Assembly (NCBI GenBank): GCA_020161815.1
Contig: JAIUOP010000001.1
Span: forward strand, 248,001 to 312,000
Source: Actinomycetota bacterium
Lineage (GTDB): Bacteria > Actinomycetota > Actinomycetes > Actinomycetales > Dermatophilaceae
DNA: 64,000 nt
Reading direction: 5' to 3'
The notes below the pieces were generated by a model. That model did no database searches. It was not told the origin of the DNA and was given only the letters and a program-made list of their open reading frames with translations. The position numbers were made by a program, and so were the translations under genes. Shown one piece after another: positions 27,902 through 35,998 of this stretch. The stretch's first letter is position 1. Every line of letters begins with the position of its first letter.

Positions 27902-28759
27902 ATGGCCAGCAACCCCGCCTTCAACCGGCTCGAGCAGGATGCCCGCACCGGGTATGCCGCCTTCCGCGACCAAGGCGCCCCCGCCTCACCCCAGGCGTAC
28001 CCGCAGCAGGGCTACTCCCAGCCGGGGCAGATGGGGCACGACCAGCTCGAGCACATGTACAACGCGCCCTCGGCGACCCCGGTCCAGGCCGGCCGCGTCA
28101 CCATGGACGACGTCATCATGAAGACGCTCGGTCTGTTCGCGATCGTCCTGGTCACCGGCGCGGCCGGCTGGATCATCTCGGCCGCCAACCCCGCCATGGG
28201 CTCGATGATCTGGATGGGCGGCATGATCGGCACCCTGATCCTGGGTCTGGTCATTGCCTTCAAGAAGACCCTCTCGGTCCCGCTCATCGTCGGGTATGCC
28301 GTGCTCGAGGGCTTCTTCGTCGGCGCGGTCAGCTTCTTCTTCGAGCAGCGGTGGGGCGGCATCGTCGCCCAGGCGGTGCTCGCGACACTGGCGACCTTTG
28401 TCGGCATGTTCATGGCCTACAAGACCGGCCTGATCAAGGTCACCGACAAGTTCCGCCGCATCGTGACGATGATGGTCTTCGGCTACGCGATCTTCGCCGT
28501 CGTCAACTTCATCTTCGCCATGGTCACCGACAACATGTTCGGCTTCGGCGGCGCAGGATGGCTGGGCATTGCGATCTCCCTCTTCGCGGTCGGCCTCGCC
28601 TCCGTCACTCTCGCCCTCGACTTCGACGCGGTCGACACGGCGATCCGCACCGGTGCTCCGCAGAAGTACAGCTGGCTGCTCGCCCACGGCATCATCGTCA
28701 GCCTGGTCTGGCTCTACATCGAGTTCCTCCGGCTCTTCGCTCGCCTGCGCGAGAACTGA
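27902..28759 (+). CDS. Bax inhibitor-1/YccA family membrane protein
   Basis: A 285-residue protein with a soluble Gln/Pro-rich N-terminus (1-70) and about seven membrane segments. Characteristic features include MKTLGLFAIVLVTGAAGW, VGYAVLEGFFVGAVSFFFE and the C-terminal LALDFDAVDTAIRTGAPQKYSW with acidic residues followed by WLYIEFLRLFARLRE. The family includes calcium-leak channels in other organisms; function in actinobacteria is unknown. ATG at 27902 has GGAGG five bases upstream. A small hypothetical gene follows after two bases. Confidence 0.92.
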   Translation: MASNPAFNRLEQDARTGYAAFRDQGAPASPQAYPQQGYSQPGQMGHDQLEHMYNAPSATPVQAGRVTMDDVIMKTLGLFAIVLVTGAAGWIISAANPAMGSMIWMGGMIGTLILGLVIAFKKTLSVPLIVGYAVLEGFFVGAVSFFFEQRWGGIVAQAVLATLATFVGMFMAYKTGLIKVTDKFRRIVTMMVFGYAIFAVVNFIFAMVTDNMFGFGGAGWLGIAISLFAVGLASVTLALDFDAVDTAIRTGAPQKYSWLLAHGIIVSLVWLYIEFLRLFARLREN

Positions 28760-28761
28760 GA

Positions 28762-29076
28762 ATGACGGACTCGGCACTGCGATCGGCCCCGCCCTCGGGC
28801 GGGGCCGACCCGCGTCCGGACCAGGTGCGGGCCGAGCTCGAGCGCATCGAACGCCGCTGGGCGACCCTCCCGCTGGCCTCCGCAGAAGCCGGTATGCCGT
28901 CCCTGCGGCGAGCGCTCGACAGCCTCACCTCTGCGGCCGGTCAGCCGCCCGTGACCGACCTCGGCCCGGGCGTGGCGCTGCACCAGCTCAAGGTCCTCGT
29001 GTGGGAGGCCTGCCGCGAAGGGCGAGCGGACGGCATACCGGAATTGCTCACGGTGCTACGCCGCGGCCTCCCCTGA
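28762..29076 (+). CDS. Hypothetical protein, 104 residues
   Basis: A small soluble helical protein with no recognised domain. Two predicted helical stretches (VRAELERIERRWATLP, and HQLKVLVWEACREGR) flank a Ser/Gly-containing middle. It starts two bases after the Bax-inhibitor-like gene, so translation is probably coupled. Codon composition is like its neighbours, supporting a real gene. A Gly-Ile pair near the end uses the rare ATA codon inside a GGCATAC motif. The stop codon directly touches the long palindrome that follows. Confidence 0.7.
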   Translation: MTDSALRSAPPSGGADPRPDQVRAELERIERRWATLPLASAEAGMPSLRRALDSLTSAAGQPPVTDLGPGVALHQLKVLVWEACREGRADGIPELLTVLRRGLP

Positions 29077-29141
29077 CGCGGTTGTTACCTTTTGCCGCGG
29101 TTGTTACCCGGCAACAACCGCGTCAAAAGGTAACAACCGCG
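29077..29141. repeat. Nested palindrome with four copies of GCGGTTGTT
   Basis: 29077-29094 is the exact reverse complement of 29124-29141 (18 bp). Inside, after one C-T mismatch, 29096-29105 pairs perfectly with 29113-29122 around loop ACCCGGC. CGCGGTTGTTACC occurs twice on each arm system, making direct and inverted repeats at once. It begins immediately after the TGA of the 104-residue gene and lies before the convergent thiolase stop. Confidence 0.92.
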
Positions 29142-29163
29142 GGGGAGCAGGGAGAAGCAGGAC

Positions 29164-30387
29164 TCAGGAGAGGCGCTCGACGACGATCGCCATGCCCTGG
29201 CCGCCGCCGACGCACATCGTCTCCAGGCCGATCGAGCCGTCGCGCGCCTGCAGGCCGTTGAGGAGCGTGGTCATGATCCGAGTGCCGGTCGAGCCGAACG
29301 GGTGCCCGAGGGCGATCGCGCCGCCGTGGACGTTGAGCTTGTCGAAGTCCATGCCGAGGTCATCGGCCGAGCCGAGCACCTGCACCGCGAACGCCTCGTT
29401 GATCTCGTAGAGGTCCACGTCGTCGATCGTCATCCCAGCACGCGCCAGCGCCCGTCGCGACGCCTCGACCGGGCCCATGCCCATGATCTCGGGCGACAGG
29501 CCGGACACCCCGGTGGAGAGGATGCGGGCCAGCGGGGTGATGCCGAGTTCACGCGCCCGCGTGTCGCTCATGATGACCACACCGGAGGCGCCGTCGTTGA
29601 GCGGGCAGCAGTTGCCGGCCGTGATCGTGCCGTCCTCGCGGAAGACCGGCTTGAGGCCCTGGACCGCCTCGAGCGTCACGCCCGCACGCGGACCGTCGTC
29701 GGTGGAGACGACCGAGCCGTCGGGGAGCGTCACCGGCAGGATCTCGCGCTCGAAGAAGCCCGCCTTGATCGCGGCCTCGGCACGGTTCTGCGAGGTCACG
29801 CCCCACTCGTCCATCCGCCGGCGCGACATGCCGCGCGAGGTCGCGACGTTCTCGGCGGTCTGCCCCATCGCGATGTAGGCATCGGGCAGCAGCCCGTCCT
29901 CGCGCGGGTCGTGCCAGGTCGCATTGGTCGCCGCCGTCTGCGCCGTGCGGGCCTGGGCGTCGGCGAAGACCGGGTTGAGCACGTGCGGGTCGGACTCCCC
30001 GGCGCCGGCGAAGGCCATCATCTGCGAGACGCACTCGACACCACCGGAGATGAAGACATCGCCCTCGCCGGCCTTGATCGCGTGGAAGGCCATCCGCATC
30101 GTCTGGGTCGAGCTCGCGCAGAACCGGTTGACCGTTGTGCCGGGCAGCCCGTCGAGACCGGCCAGGACGGCGATGATGCGGGCGAGGTTGTTGCCGGCGC
30201 GCCCCTCGGGGTAGGCCGTGCCCCAGTAGAGGTCCTCGACCTCGGCCGGGTCCAGCACCGGCACCTTGGCCAGCAGCGCCTGCACCACTTGGAGGGAGAG
30301 GTCGTCGGGCCGGATGTCCTTCATCGAGCCCTTCATGGCCCGGCCGATCGGGGTCCGGGCGGTGGCGACGATGACGGCTTCGGGCAC
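29164..30387 (-). CDS. Acetyl-CoA C-acyltransferase (thiolase)
   Basis: A 407-residue thiolase. Nucleophilic Cys90 lies in VNRFCASSTQTM, the C-terminal catalytic residues are His in GGAIALGHPFGSTGTR and Cys in CVGGGQGMA. The family cleaves 3-ketoacyl-CoA in fatty acid degradation or runs in reverse. The GTG at 30387 is chosen: GAGGAG lies six bases before it and VPEAVIVATARTPIG is the usual beginning; a longer frame has no homology. It stands alone without a beta-oxidation hydratase/dehydrogenase partner, though an acyl-CoA dehydrogenase lies at 43 kb. Confidence 0.95.
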   Translation of the reverse strand: MPEAVIVATARTPIGRAMKGSMKDIRPDDLSLQVVQALLAKVPVLDPAEVEDLYWGTAYPEGRAGNNLARIIAVLAGLDGLPGTTVNRFCASSTQTMRMAFHAIKAGEGDVFISGGVECVSQMMAFAGAGESDPHVLNPVFADAQARTAQTAATNATWHDPREDGLLPDAYIAMGQTAENVATSRGMSRRRMDEWGVTSQNRAEAAIKAGFFEREILPVTLPDGSVVSTDDGPRAGVTLEAVQGLKPVFREDGTITAGNCCPLNDGASGVVIMSDTRARELGITPLARILSTGVSGLSPEIMGMGPVEASRRALARAGMTIDDVDLYEINEAFAVQVLGSADDLGMDFDKLNVHGGAIALGHPFGSTGTRIMTTLLNGLQARDGSIGLETMCVGGGQGMAIVVERLS

Positions 30388-30535
30388 GACAGGCTCCTCG
30401 GGAGAGGTGGACGGAGGTCGTTCGATCGTATGCCGGGTGCTCACGCCGGGCACTGTGCGTTGCCTCACCCCCTGGTCGCCGTGACAACCCGCCCCACCCC
30501 GTGACGAATCGTCGGCACGGGTGTTGGATGGAGGC

Positions 30536-30925
30536 ATGAAACACGAACGCAGTCGCGCATCGTCAGGATCTCCCTACGAGAGCACGGTCGGGTTCTCCCG
30601 GGCGCTGCGGCATGGTCGCCATGTCGCCGTCTCGGGGACCGCGCCGATCTGGCCGGACGGGCACGTCATGCCCGAGGCCTCGTCCCAGGCCCGTCGGTGC
30701 TGGGAGATCGCGCTGGCCGCGCTCGCCGAGCTCGGGGGCAAGCCCGAGGACGTCGTGCGGACGCGCCACTACCTGACGAATGTCGACGACGTCGAGGATG
30801 TCGCGGCGGTCCACGGTGAGTACTTCGGCGAGATCCGTCCGGCGAGCACCATCGTCGTGGTCGCCGGCCTGGTCGACCCGCGCTGGAAGGTCGAGGTCGA
30901 GCTCGACGCCTTCGTCGAGGACTGA
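30536..30925 (+). CDS. RidA/YjgF family protein
   Basis: A 129-residue RidA-type protein. Family segments: PYESTVGFSRALRHGRHVAVSGTAP at the start, then QARRCWEIALAALAELG, VVRTRHYLTNVDD and IRPASTIVVVAGLVDPRWKVEVELDAFV. The key Arg of imine-hydrolysing RidA is replaced in many paralogues, so the substrate is uncertain. ATG at 30536 has GGAGG too close to act as its own ribosome-binding site, so an in-frame GTG at 30521 remains possible. It is divergent from thiolase and followed by a strong terminator. Confidence 0.88.
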   Translation: MKHERSRASSGSPYESTVGFSRALRHGRHVAVSGTAPIWPDGHVMPEASSQARRCWEIALAALAELGGKPEDVVRTRHYLTNVDDVEDVAAVHGEYFGEIRPASTIVVVAGLVDPRWKVEVELDAFVED

Positions 30926-30949
30926 CCCTCCCTTCACGACTCCGGGTGC

Positions 30950-30979
30950 GGGCCCGGCCGGTGCATGCCGGCCGGGCCC
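30950..30979. terminator. GC-rich terminator between ridA-like gene and SGNH hydrolase
   Basis: A perfect 12-bp stem (30950-30961 with 30968-30979) and loop TGCATG are followed by CTTCTCATT. It lies between convergent genes and can serve both. Confidence 0.8.
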
Positions 30980-30983
30980 CTTC

Positions 30984-32111
30984 TCATTCCGGGGTGGCGG
31001 GAGAAGTGGCGTCAGCCTCGCGGGTGTCCGCAACCGACTCCTCACGGGCCTCGGTCGGCGCCGGTGAGGCCTGGTCGGCGTGCACCAAGGGTGCTGGACG
31101 GCGGTGGCGCAGGATCGCCCACCGACCACGGGGTCCTCGCGTCTGGCCGGCGACCTCGGCCGGACTGACCTCGGTGCCCGGCTCGAGGACGGCCTGCCCG
31201 GCGGCGACGGCCACCGGGCCGACCCCCTCGCCACGGCGACGCTCGGGGGCTCGGTCCTCGGCGTCGACGGGACGGCTGGCCCCGACCGCCCCGGGGGCGT
31301 CCTCGCCCCAGATGCCCAAGGCATTGCAGACGGTCGGCAGCAGCGCGGCGGCCGCGCGGGCGTAGCCGGCGGGGGAGGGGTGGAAGCGGTCGCGCCCGAA
31401 CATCTCCCGAGGGGCCGCGGCGAACTCGTGCCCGAGCAGGTCGCCGAGGGAGACGGTGCGCCCGCCGGCCTCCACGACCGCGACCGTCTGGGCGGCGGCG
31501 AGGTCGCGGCTCCACCGCCGGATGAGCAGCTTCAGGGGTTGAGGCACGGGCTCGACGGTGCCCAGGTCGGGGCAGGTGCCGACGACCACCTCGGCACCGG
31601 CGGAACGGGCCCGCCGGACCGTGGCCTCCAGGTGCCGCACGGCCACCGCCCGGTCGACCCGGTGGGTGACATCGTTCGCGCCGACCATGACAAGGACGAG
31701 GTCGGGTGCCTCGACGATGTCGAGGGCACTGGCGAGCTGGCGCTCGAGGTCGGCGGACTCCGCACCGACGACTGCCACGTTCGTCAGCTCGACGCGGCGG
31801 CCCTTGAGGGCGGCCACTCCGTTGGCGACGATCGCCCCGATGGTCTGGCTGGGGTGGTCCGCGCCCAGGCCGGCGGCGAGTGAGTCGCCGAGCATCACCA
31901 TGCGCACCGGCTCACCGGGGCCTGCGCCGTATCCGCCCTCGTGCTGGGGTGCGCCCTCGAACGGTTGCCCCACGATGCGGCGCGCGATGGCCCCCTCGGC
32001 CCGCACCACGGCATACCCGATCAGGCCGAGCGCGGCGCTCGCGGCGGCGACACCGCCTCCGCCGTAGGCGGCCGTCGCCGCGATCTTGCGGGCCCGTCGT
32101 GCGCGTCCCAT
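30984..32111 (-). CDS. SGNH/GDSL hydrolase, membrane-anchored
   Basis: A 375-residue protein. A hydrophobic segment near residues 12-36 probably anchors it, with the hydrolase outside. The SGNH blocks are intact: MLGDSLAAGLG with nucleophile Ser77, the Gly block, VMVGANDVTH with the Asn, and DRFHPSPAGYARAA with the catalytic Asp/His. The last 100 residues are Ala/Glu/Pro-rich and disordered. Family members deacylate lipids, acetylated sugars or esters. The ATG at 32111 opens MGRARRARKIAATA, a good positive n-region; the longer frame upstream overlaps the divergent gene. Confidence 0.88.
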   Translation of the reverse strand: MGRARRARKIAATAAYGGGGVAAASAALGLIGYAVVRAEGAIARRIVGQPFEGAPQHEGGYGAGPGEPVRMVMLGDSLAAGLGADHPSQTIGAIVANGVAALKGRRVELTNVAVVGAESADLERQLASALDIVEAPDLVLVMVGANDVTHRVDRAVAVRHLEATVRRARSAGAEVVVGTCPDLGTVEPVPQPLKLLIRRWSRDLAAAQTVAVVEAGGRTVSLGDLLGHEFAAAPREMFGRDRFHPSPAGYARAAAALLPTVCNALGIWGEDAPGAVGASRPVDAEDRAPERRRGEGVGPVAVAAGQAVLEPGTEVSPAEVAGQTRGPRGRWAILRHRRPAPLVHADQASPAPTEAREESVADTREADATSPATPE

Positions 32112-32186
32112 GCCATGTCCTCCCGGGGTGAATCCACGAGTCTGCTGAGTGGGCAACGTACCGGTCAAGGCCGGGCGTTCCCTCGC

Positions 32187-32192
32187 TAGCCT
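32187..32192 (+). promoter_or_regulatory. Putative -10 element, leaderless start of hotdog gene
   Basis: TAGCCT lies seven bases upstream of the ATG at 32200 and no ribosome-binding site is present, consistent with a leaderless transcript. Confidence 0.5.
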
Positions 32193-32199
32193 TGCCGAC

Positions 32200-32574
32200 A
32201 TGGATCTGGTCGGGCGTTCTGCCGAACTCGACTTCGACGTCACCGACGCCGACACGGCACTGGCGGTCGGCTCGGGCGCCCTGCCCGTCCTGGGCACTCC
32301 GCGGGTGCTCGCGATGCTCGAGGCGACGACCTGCGCCGCCGTCGACGAGGCCCTGGCGCCCGGATCGACGACGGTCGGCACGCGGGTGGACCTCGAGCAC
32401 CTCGCGGCGACGCCGGTCGGTGGCCGCGTGCGCTGTCGCGCGGTCATCACCGGGCAGGCGTCGCGGGCCGTGACCTTCGCCGTGACCGCCGTCGACGGCG
32501 ACGGTCGCGAGCTGGCGCGCGGCACGATCACCCGCGTCGTCGTCGACAGCGTGCGCTTCCTCGCCCGCCTCTGA
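32200..32574 (+). CDS. Hotdog thioesterase, FlK type
   Basis: A 124-residue hotdog protein similar to fluoroacetyl-CoA thioesterase-like proteins. The helix GTPRVLAMLEATTCAAVDEAL, the VGTRVDLEHLAATPVG strand and the closing region RELARGTITRVVV follow the family plan. Such enzymes hydrolyse small acyl-CoA esters; the specific substrate is unknown. It is divergent from the SGNH hydrolase and converges on galK across a palindrome. Confidence 0.83.
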   Translation: MDLVGRSAELDFDVTDADTALAVGSGALPVLGTPRVLAMLEATTCAAVDEALAPGSTTVGTRVDLEHLAATPVGGRVRCRAVITGQASRAVTFAVTAVDGDGRELARGTITRVVVDSVRFLARL

Positions 32575-32581
32575 TCCCACC

Positions 32582-32634
32582 CCGATTCGAGGTATTACCG
32601 CCGCACAAGCAGCGGCGCTATTACCTCGAATCGG
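32582..32634. repeat. Palindrome overlapping the end of galK
   Basis: 32582-32594 is the exact reverse complement of 32622-32634 (13 bp). Inward, T-T and C-C mismatches alternate with further pairs ending in CGCCGC/GCGGCG around loop ACAAGCA. The right arm contains the last codons and TAA stop of galK, so the coding sequence itself takes part in the hairpin. Confidence 0.88.
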
Positions 32635-33802
32635 CGGGAATCACCACGGCAGCCCCGTCCTCCGGCTGGACCGAGAACACCCGAGGGGGGCCGAATCCCC
32701 GTCGATCGAAGGCCGAGCGCACGGCGGTCTCCACCGCCTCCAGGTCCGCCTCGCGGACGAGGGCGATGGCCGAGCCGCCGAAGCCACCCCCGGTCATCCG
32801 GGCGCCGAGAGCACCGGCCGCGAGCGAGGCCTCGACGGCGAGGTCGAGCTCGGAGCACGAGACCTCGAAGTCGTCCCGCAGGGACACGTGCGAGGCAGTC
32901 ATCAGGCCACCCATCCGGTCGAGGTCACCCACGCCGAGCGCGTTGACGGTCTCGAGGACCCGGGCGTTCTCGCCGACCACGTGGCGCACCCGGCGCGCGT
33001 CCTCGGCCCCGAGTTGCGCGCTCGCGGCCGCGAGGTCCTCGACGCCCAGCTCCCGCAGCGACTCCATGCCGAGCTGGGCCGCGGCGCGCTCGCAGGAAGC
33101 CCGGCGCGCGGCATACCCACCGGTGCTGTGGGCGTGCGAGACGCCGGTGTCGACGACGGCCAGGACGAGCCCGGCGCAGGCCAGTCGCAGCGGCACCAGC
33201 TCGACGTCGCCCGAGCGGGCGTCGACGAGCACCGCGTGCTCGCGGCGGCCGTTGAGGACGGCGGTCTGGTCGAGGACACCGGTCGGCGCTCCGGCGACGT
33301 CGTTCTCCCCGCGCTGGCCGGCCGCGGCCAGCGCCGCGGAGTCCAGGCCCAGGCCCCAGAGGTGGTCGAGAGCGACGAGCAGGGCGCACTCGATGGCGGC
33401 CGACGAGGACAGGCCCGCTCCCGACGGGACGTCGGAGACGAAGGAGGCCTCGAAGCCGCGCCACCGGTCGCGGGGGACTCCAGCGCCCAACAGGCCCCAC
33501 AGGGCGCCCAAGGGATAGGCGGCCCAGCCGGGCACCTGGCCCGGGCGGATCTGGTCCAGGCGCAGGCGGACGGGCTCGTTGAACTGGTCGGAGGAGACGA
33601 TGACGAGGTCGTCGGTGCGTTCGCGGACGGCAACGACGGTGGCCTGGCCGATGGCGAACGGCAAGGCCAATCCTGAGTTGTAGTCGGTGTGCTCACCGAT
33701 GAGGTTGACCCGCCCCGGGCCGCGGGCCACCACGTCGGCCTTGCCGCCCAGTGCCAGCGCGGCGTGGCGGAGCGCGCGGTCGATCAGGTCACGCACGGTC
33801 AT
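32621..33802 (-). CDS. galK: Galactokinase
   Basis: A 393-residue GHMP kinase phosphorylating galactose at C1. All three signatures are present: ARGPGRVNLIGEHTDYNSG (galactose binding), VPSGAGLSSSAAIE (ATP-binding loop, about residue 130) and ARMTGGGFGGSAIALV near the end. ATG at 33802. No galT or galE is adjacent, so the rest of the Leloir pathway must lie elsewhere. The TAA stop is unusual among its neighbours, which mostly end in TGA, and lies inside a palindrome arm. Confidence 0.96.
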   Translation of the reverse strand: MTVRDLIDRALRHAALALGGKADVVARGPGRVNLIGEHTDYNSGLALPFAIGQATVVAVRERTDDLVIVSSDQFNEPVRLRLDQIRPGQVPGWAAYPLGALWGLLGAGVPRDRWRGFEASFVSDVPSGAGLSSSAAIECALLVALDHLWGLGLDSAALAAAGQRGENDVAGAPTGVLDQTAVLNGRREHAVLVDARSGDVELVPLRLACAGLVLAVVDTGVSHAHSTGGYAARRASCERAAAQLGMESLRELGVEDLAAASAQLGAEDARRVRHVVGENARVLETVNALGVGDLDRMGGLMTASHVSLRDDFEVSCSELDLAVEASLAAGALGARMTGGGFGGSAIALVREADLEAVETAVRSAFDRRGFGPPRVFSVQPEDGAAVVIPADSR

Positions 33803-33864
33803 CCACCGCCTCGAGCACGTCGGCCCATGTCATCAGGTGGGTGGTGGTCACGGGCCAGTCGCCC

Positions 33865-35550
33865 TCAGATGCCCAAGGTGTTCCGCGGGTAGGTCGCGGT
33901 CACGTCGGTGATCACGTTGACGAGGTAGGGCACACCGGACGCGAAGGCGCGGTCGAGCGCAGGCCCGATCTCGCGGGGGTTGGTCACCATCTCGCCGCCA
34001 CCACCGAGGGCGGTCACGACCTGGTCGTAGCGCGTCTGCGGCGCGAGGTCGGCCACGACGTCGTAGCCGTAGATCATCTGCATCGGCCCCTTCTCCAGGG
34101 CCCATGCGCTGTTGTTGCCCATCACCATGACGACCGGAATACGGTGTCGCACAAGCGTGTCCACGTCCGATAGAGCAAAGCCGGCTGCCCCGTCACCGAG
34201 CAGCAGCACCACCTGGCTTCTCGGCCGCGCCAGCCGGGCGGCGATCGCCGCGCCGATGCCGGCGCCCAGGCAGCCGAACGGGCCGGGGTCGAGCCAGCAT
34301 CCCGGTCGCGCCGGCTCGACGAACTTGCCCGCGAACGACACGAAGTCACCGCCGTCGCCGATGACCACCGCGTCCTCGGCCAGGCGGGGGAGCAGCTCGC
34401 CATAGATCCGGGCCGGATGGATCGGGTCGGCCTCCGCGGTGAGCAGGCCGCGATCCCGCGCCTCGGCTGCCTTCACCTGGTCGCCCAGGGTGGCCGCCCA
34501 GTCGGACCAGTCCGGTTGGGAATGGCTCTCCTGCAGGGCAGTTCGTATGCCGTCCAGCACCTTCGTGAGGTCGCCCGCCGCGCTCGCGGCGAGGGTGAGG
34601 TGGGTCGCGACCTGCCCGGGCGAGTCGGCCAGGTGGATGACCTTGGCCAGCGGACGCCCCTCCTTGCCCCCGAACAGCCCATAGCCGAGGCGGAAGTCGA
34701 GCGGAGTGCCCACGACCACGACGACGTCGGCCTGGTTCAGGGCGGCGCCGCGGGCCTTGGTCACGAGCAGGGGATGCCCACCGGGGAGCAGGCCCCGACC
34801 CATCCCATTGGTGAGCGTGGGCACGCTGAGCTCCTCGACGAGACGGAGCGCGGCCTCCTCCGCGCCATCGGCCCAGACGTCGCTGCCGAGGACGAGCACC
34901 GGATGGATGGCGGCGTACAGCTCGCCCGCCACCCGCGCCAGGTCGTCGGGGTCCGGTTCGAGCACCACCGGCACGGCGGATCCCACGGGGTCAGGCGTCG
35001 TGGCGGAGTCGAAGAAGTGGTCCAGGGGCACGTCGAGGAAGGCCGGTCCGCGATGAGGGGTCGCGGCGGCCGAGAACGCCGCCTCGGTGAGCGCGCCGAT
35101 CTCCGACGCGGAGTGGGCGGTCGCGGCATACCGGGTGATGGAGTCGACGACGGCGACGTGGTCGAACTCCTGCAACGCGCCCTGCCCCCACCGGTTGTCC
35201 GGTGAGCGGCCGCCGATGACGACCAGGGGCGCTCCGGAGAAGGACGCCTGGGCCAGGGCGCTCACCCCGTTGGTCACACCGGGCCCGGCCGTGAGGACCG
35301 CCAGCCCGGGGCGGCGGGTGAGCTTGCCCGTCGCCTCCGCGGCGAAGGTCGCGGTCTGCTCGTGGCGCACGTCGAGGAGGCGCACGGGCGGGTCGGTCGT
35401 CACCGCGGCGTCATACATGGGGAAGACGTGCGCACCGGAGAGGGTGAAGACCGTCTCCACCCCATGGGCGCGAGCCACGTGGAGGGCGTGGACTCCGCCG
35501 TGCCCGGAGATCGCTGACGGTTCGCTGCTCGGGGACTGCTCGTCGGCCAT
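33865..35550 (-). CDS. Thiamine pyrophosphate enzyme, acetolactate synthase-like
   Basis: A 561-residue TPP enzyme with the three domains of the acetolactate synthase superfamily. The cofactor-activating Glu64 lies in LLDVRHEQTATFAAEA, the central domain spans about 195-330, and the TPP/Mg site is LLLGDGAAGFALSD followed by MGNNSAWALEKGP. No regulatory subunit (ilvN) or other branched-chain genes are near, which argues against it being the main ilvB; it resembles the IlvG/IlvX-type orphan proteins of mycobacteria. The reaction could be on pyruvate, glyoxylate or oxalyl-CoA; the sequence alone does not decide. Confidence 0.88.
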   Translation of the reverse strand: MADEQSPSSEPSAISGHGGVHALHVARAHGVETVFTLSGAHVFPMYDAAVTTDPPVRLLDVRHEQTATFAAEATGKLTRRPGLAVLTAGPGVTNGVSALAQASFSGAPLVVIGGRSPDNRWGQGALQEFDHVAVVDSITRYAATAHSASEIGALTEAAFSAAATPHRGPAFLDVPLDHFFDSATTPDPVGSAVPVVLEPDPDDLARVAGELYAAIHPVLVLGSDVWADGAEEAALRLVEELSVPTLTNGMGRGLLPGGHPLLVTKARGAALNQADVVVVVGTPLDFRLGYGLFGGKEGRPLAKVIHLADSPGQVATHLTLAASAAGDLTKVLDGIRTALQESHSQPDWSDWAATLGDQVKAAEARDRGLLTAEADPIHPARIYGELLPRLAEDAVVIGDGGDFVSFAGKFVEPARPGCWLDPGPFGCLGAGIGAAIAARLARPRSQVVLLLGDGAAGFALSDVDTLVRHRIPVVMVMGNNSAWALEKGPMQMIYGYDVVADLAPQTRYDQVVTALGGGGEMVTNPREIGPALDRAFASGVPYLVNVITDVTATYPRNTLGI

Positions 35551-35598
35551 GGACGAACGCTATCGGCCGGAGGACACTGGGATCGGAAGGTGATGATC

Positions 35599-35967
35599 AT
35601 GAACACCCTTGAGCAGCGACCCGGACAAAGCGACACGGCCCCTCCTTCGTCGGCCCTCGTCACCAAGGCGTGGCTGAGCCTGCTCCTGCTGCCCGTGGCC
35701 CTCGCCCTGGCCTTCCTCATCGGTGAGGGGCTGGTGTCGCTGCTCGGCTACGAGGTCGGGGCCGGGGGAGCGCCCTGGTGGGTGGCGGTCGTCGCCACCG
35801 TCCCGGCGCTCCTCGTCTTCTGGGTGCCGGGTGTGCTCGCCACGCACTTCGCGCGTGCCGCCCGCGCCCGGGGCGACCGCCGCGGCCTCTTCCCGGCCGG
35901 CATCGCACTCGCCGTGTGCACGGCATTCACCCTCATGAACCTTCTCGCGCCGCTGCTCGGAGGCTGA
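35599..35967 (+). CDS. Hypothetical small membrane protein
   Basis: A 122-residue protein with three hydrophobic segments (about 24-46, 55-80 and 95-119) and a short basic loop ARAARARGDRRG between the second and third. No family is recognised. GGAAGG eight bases upstream selects the ATG at 35599; in-frame GTG and ATG codons lie nine and six bases earlier. It lies between the divergent TPP enzyme and cbs with no sign of which it serves. Confidence 0.72.
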   Translation: MNTLEQRPGQSDTAPPSSALVTKAWLSLLLLPVALALAFLIGEGLVSLLGYEVGAGGAPWWVAVVATVPALLVFWVPGVLATHFARAARARGDRRGLFPAGIALAVCTAFTLMNLLAPLLGG

Positions 35968-35998
35968 CTTTCACCGGTCCTCGGGCAGGATGGGCGGC

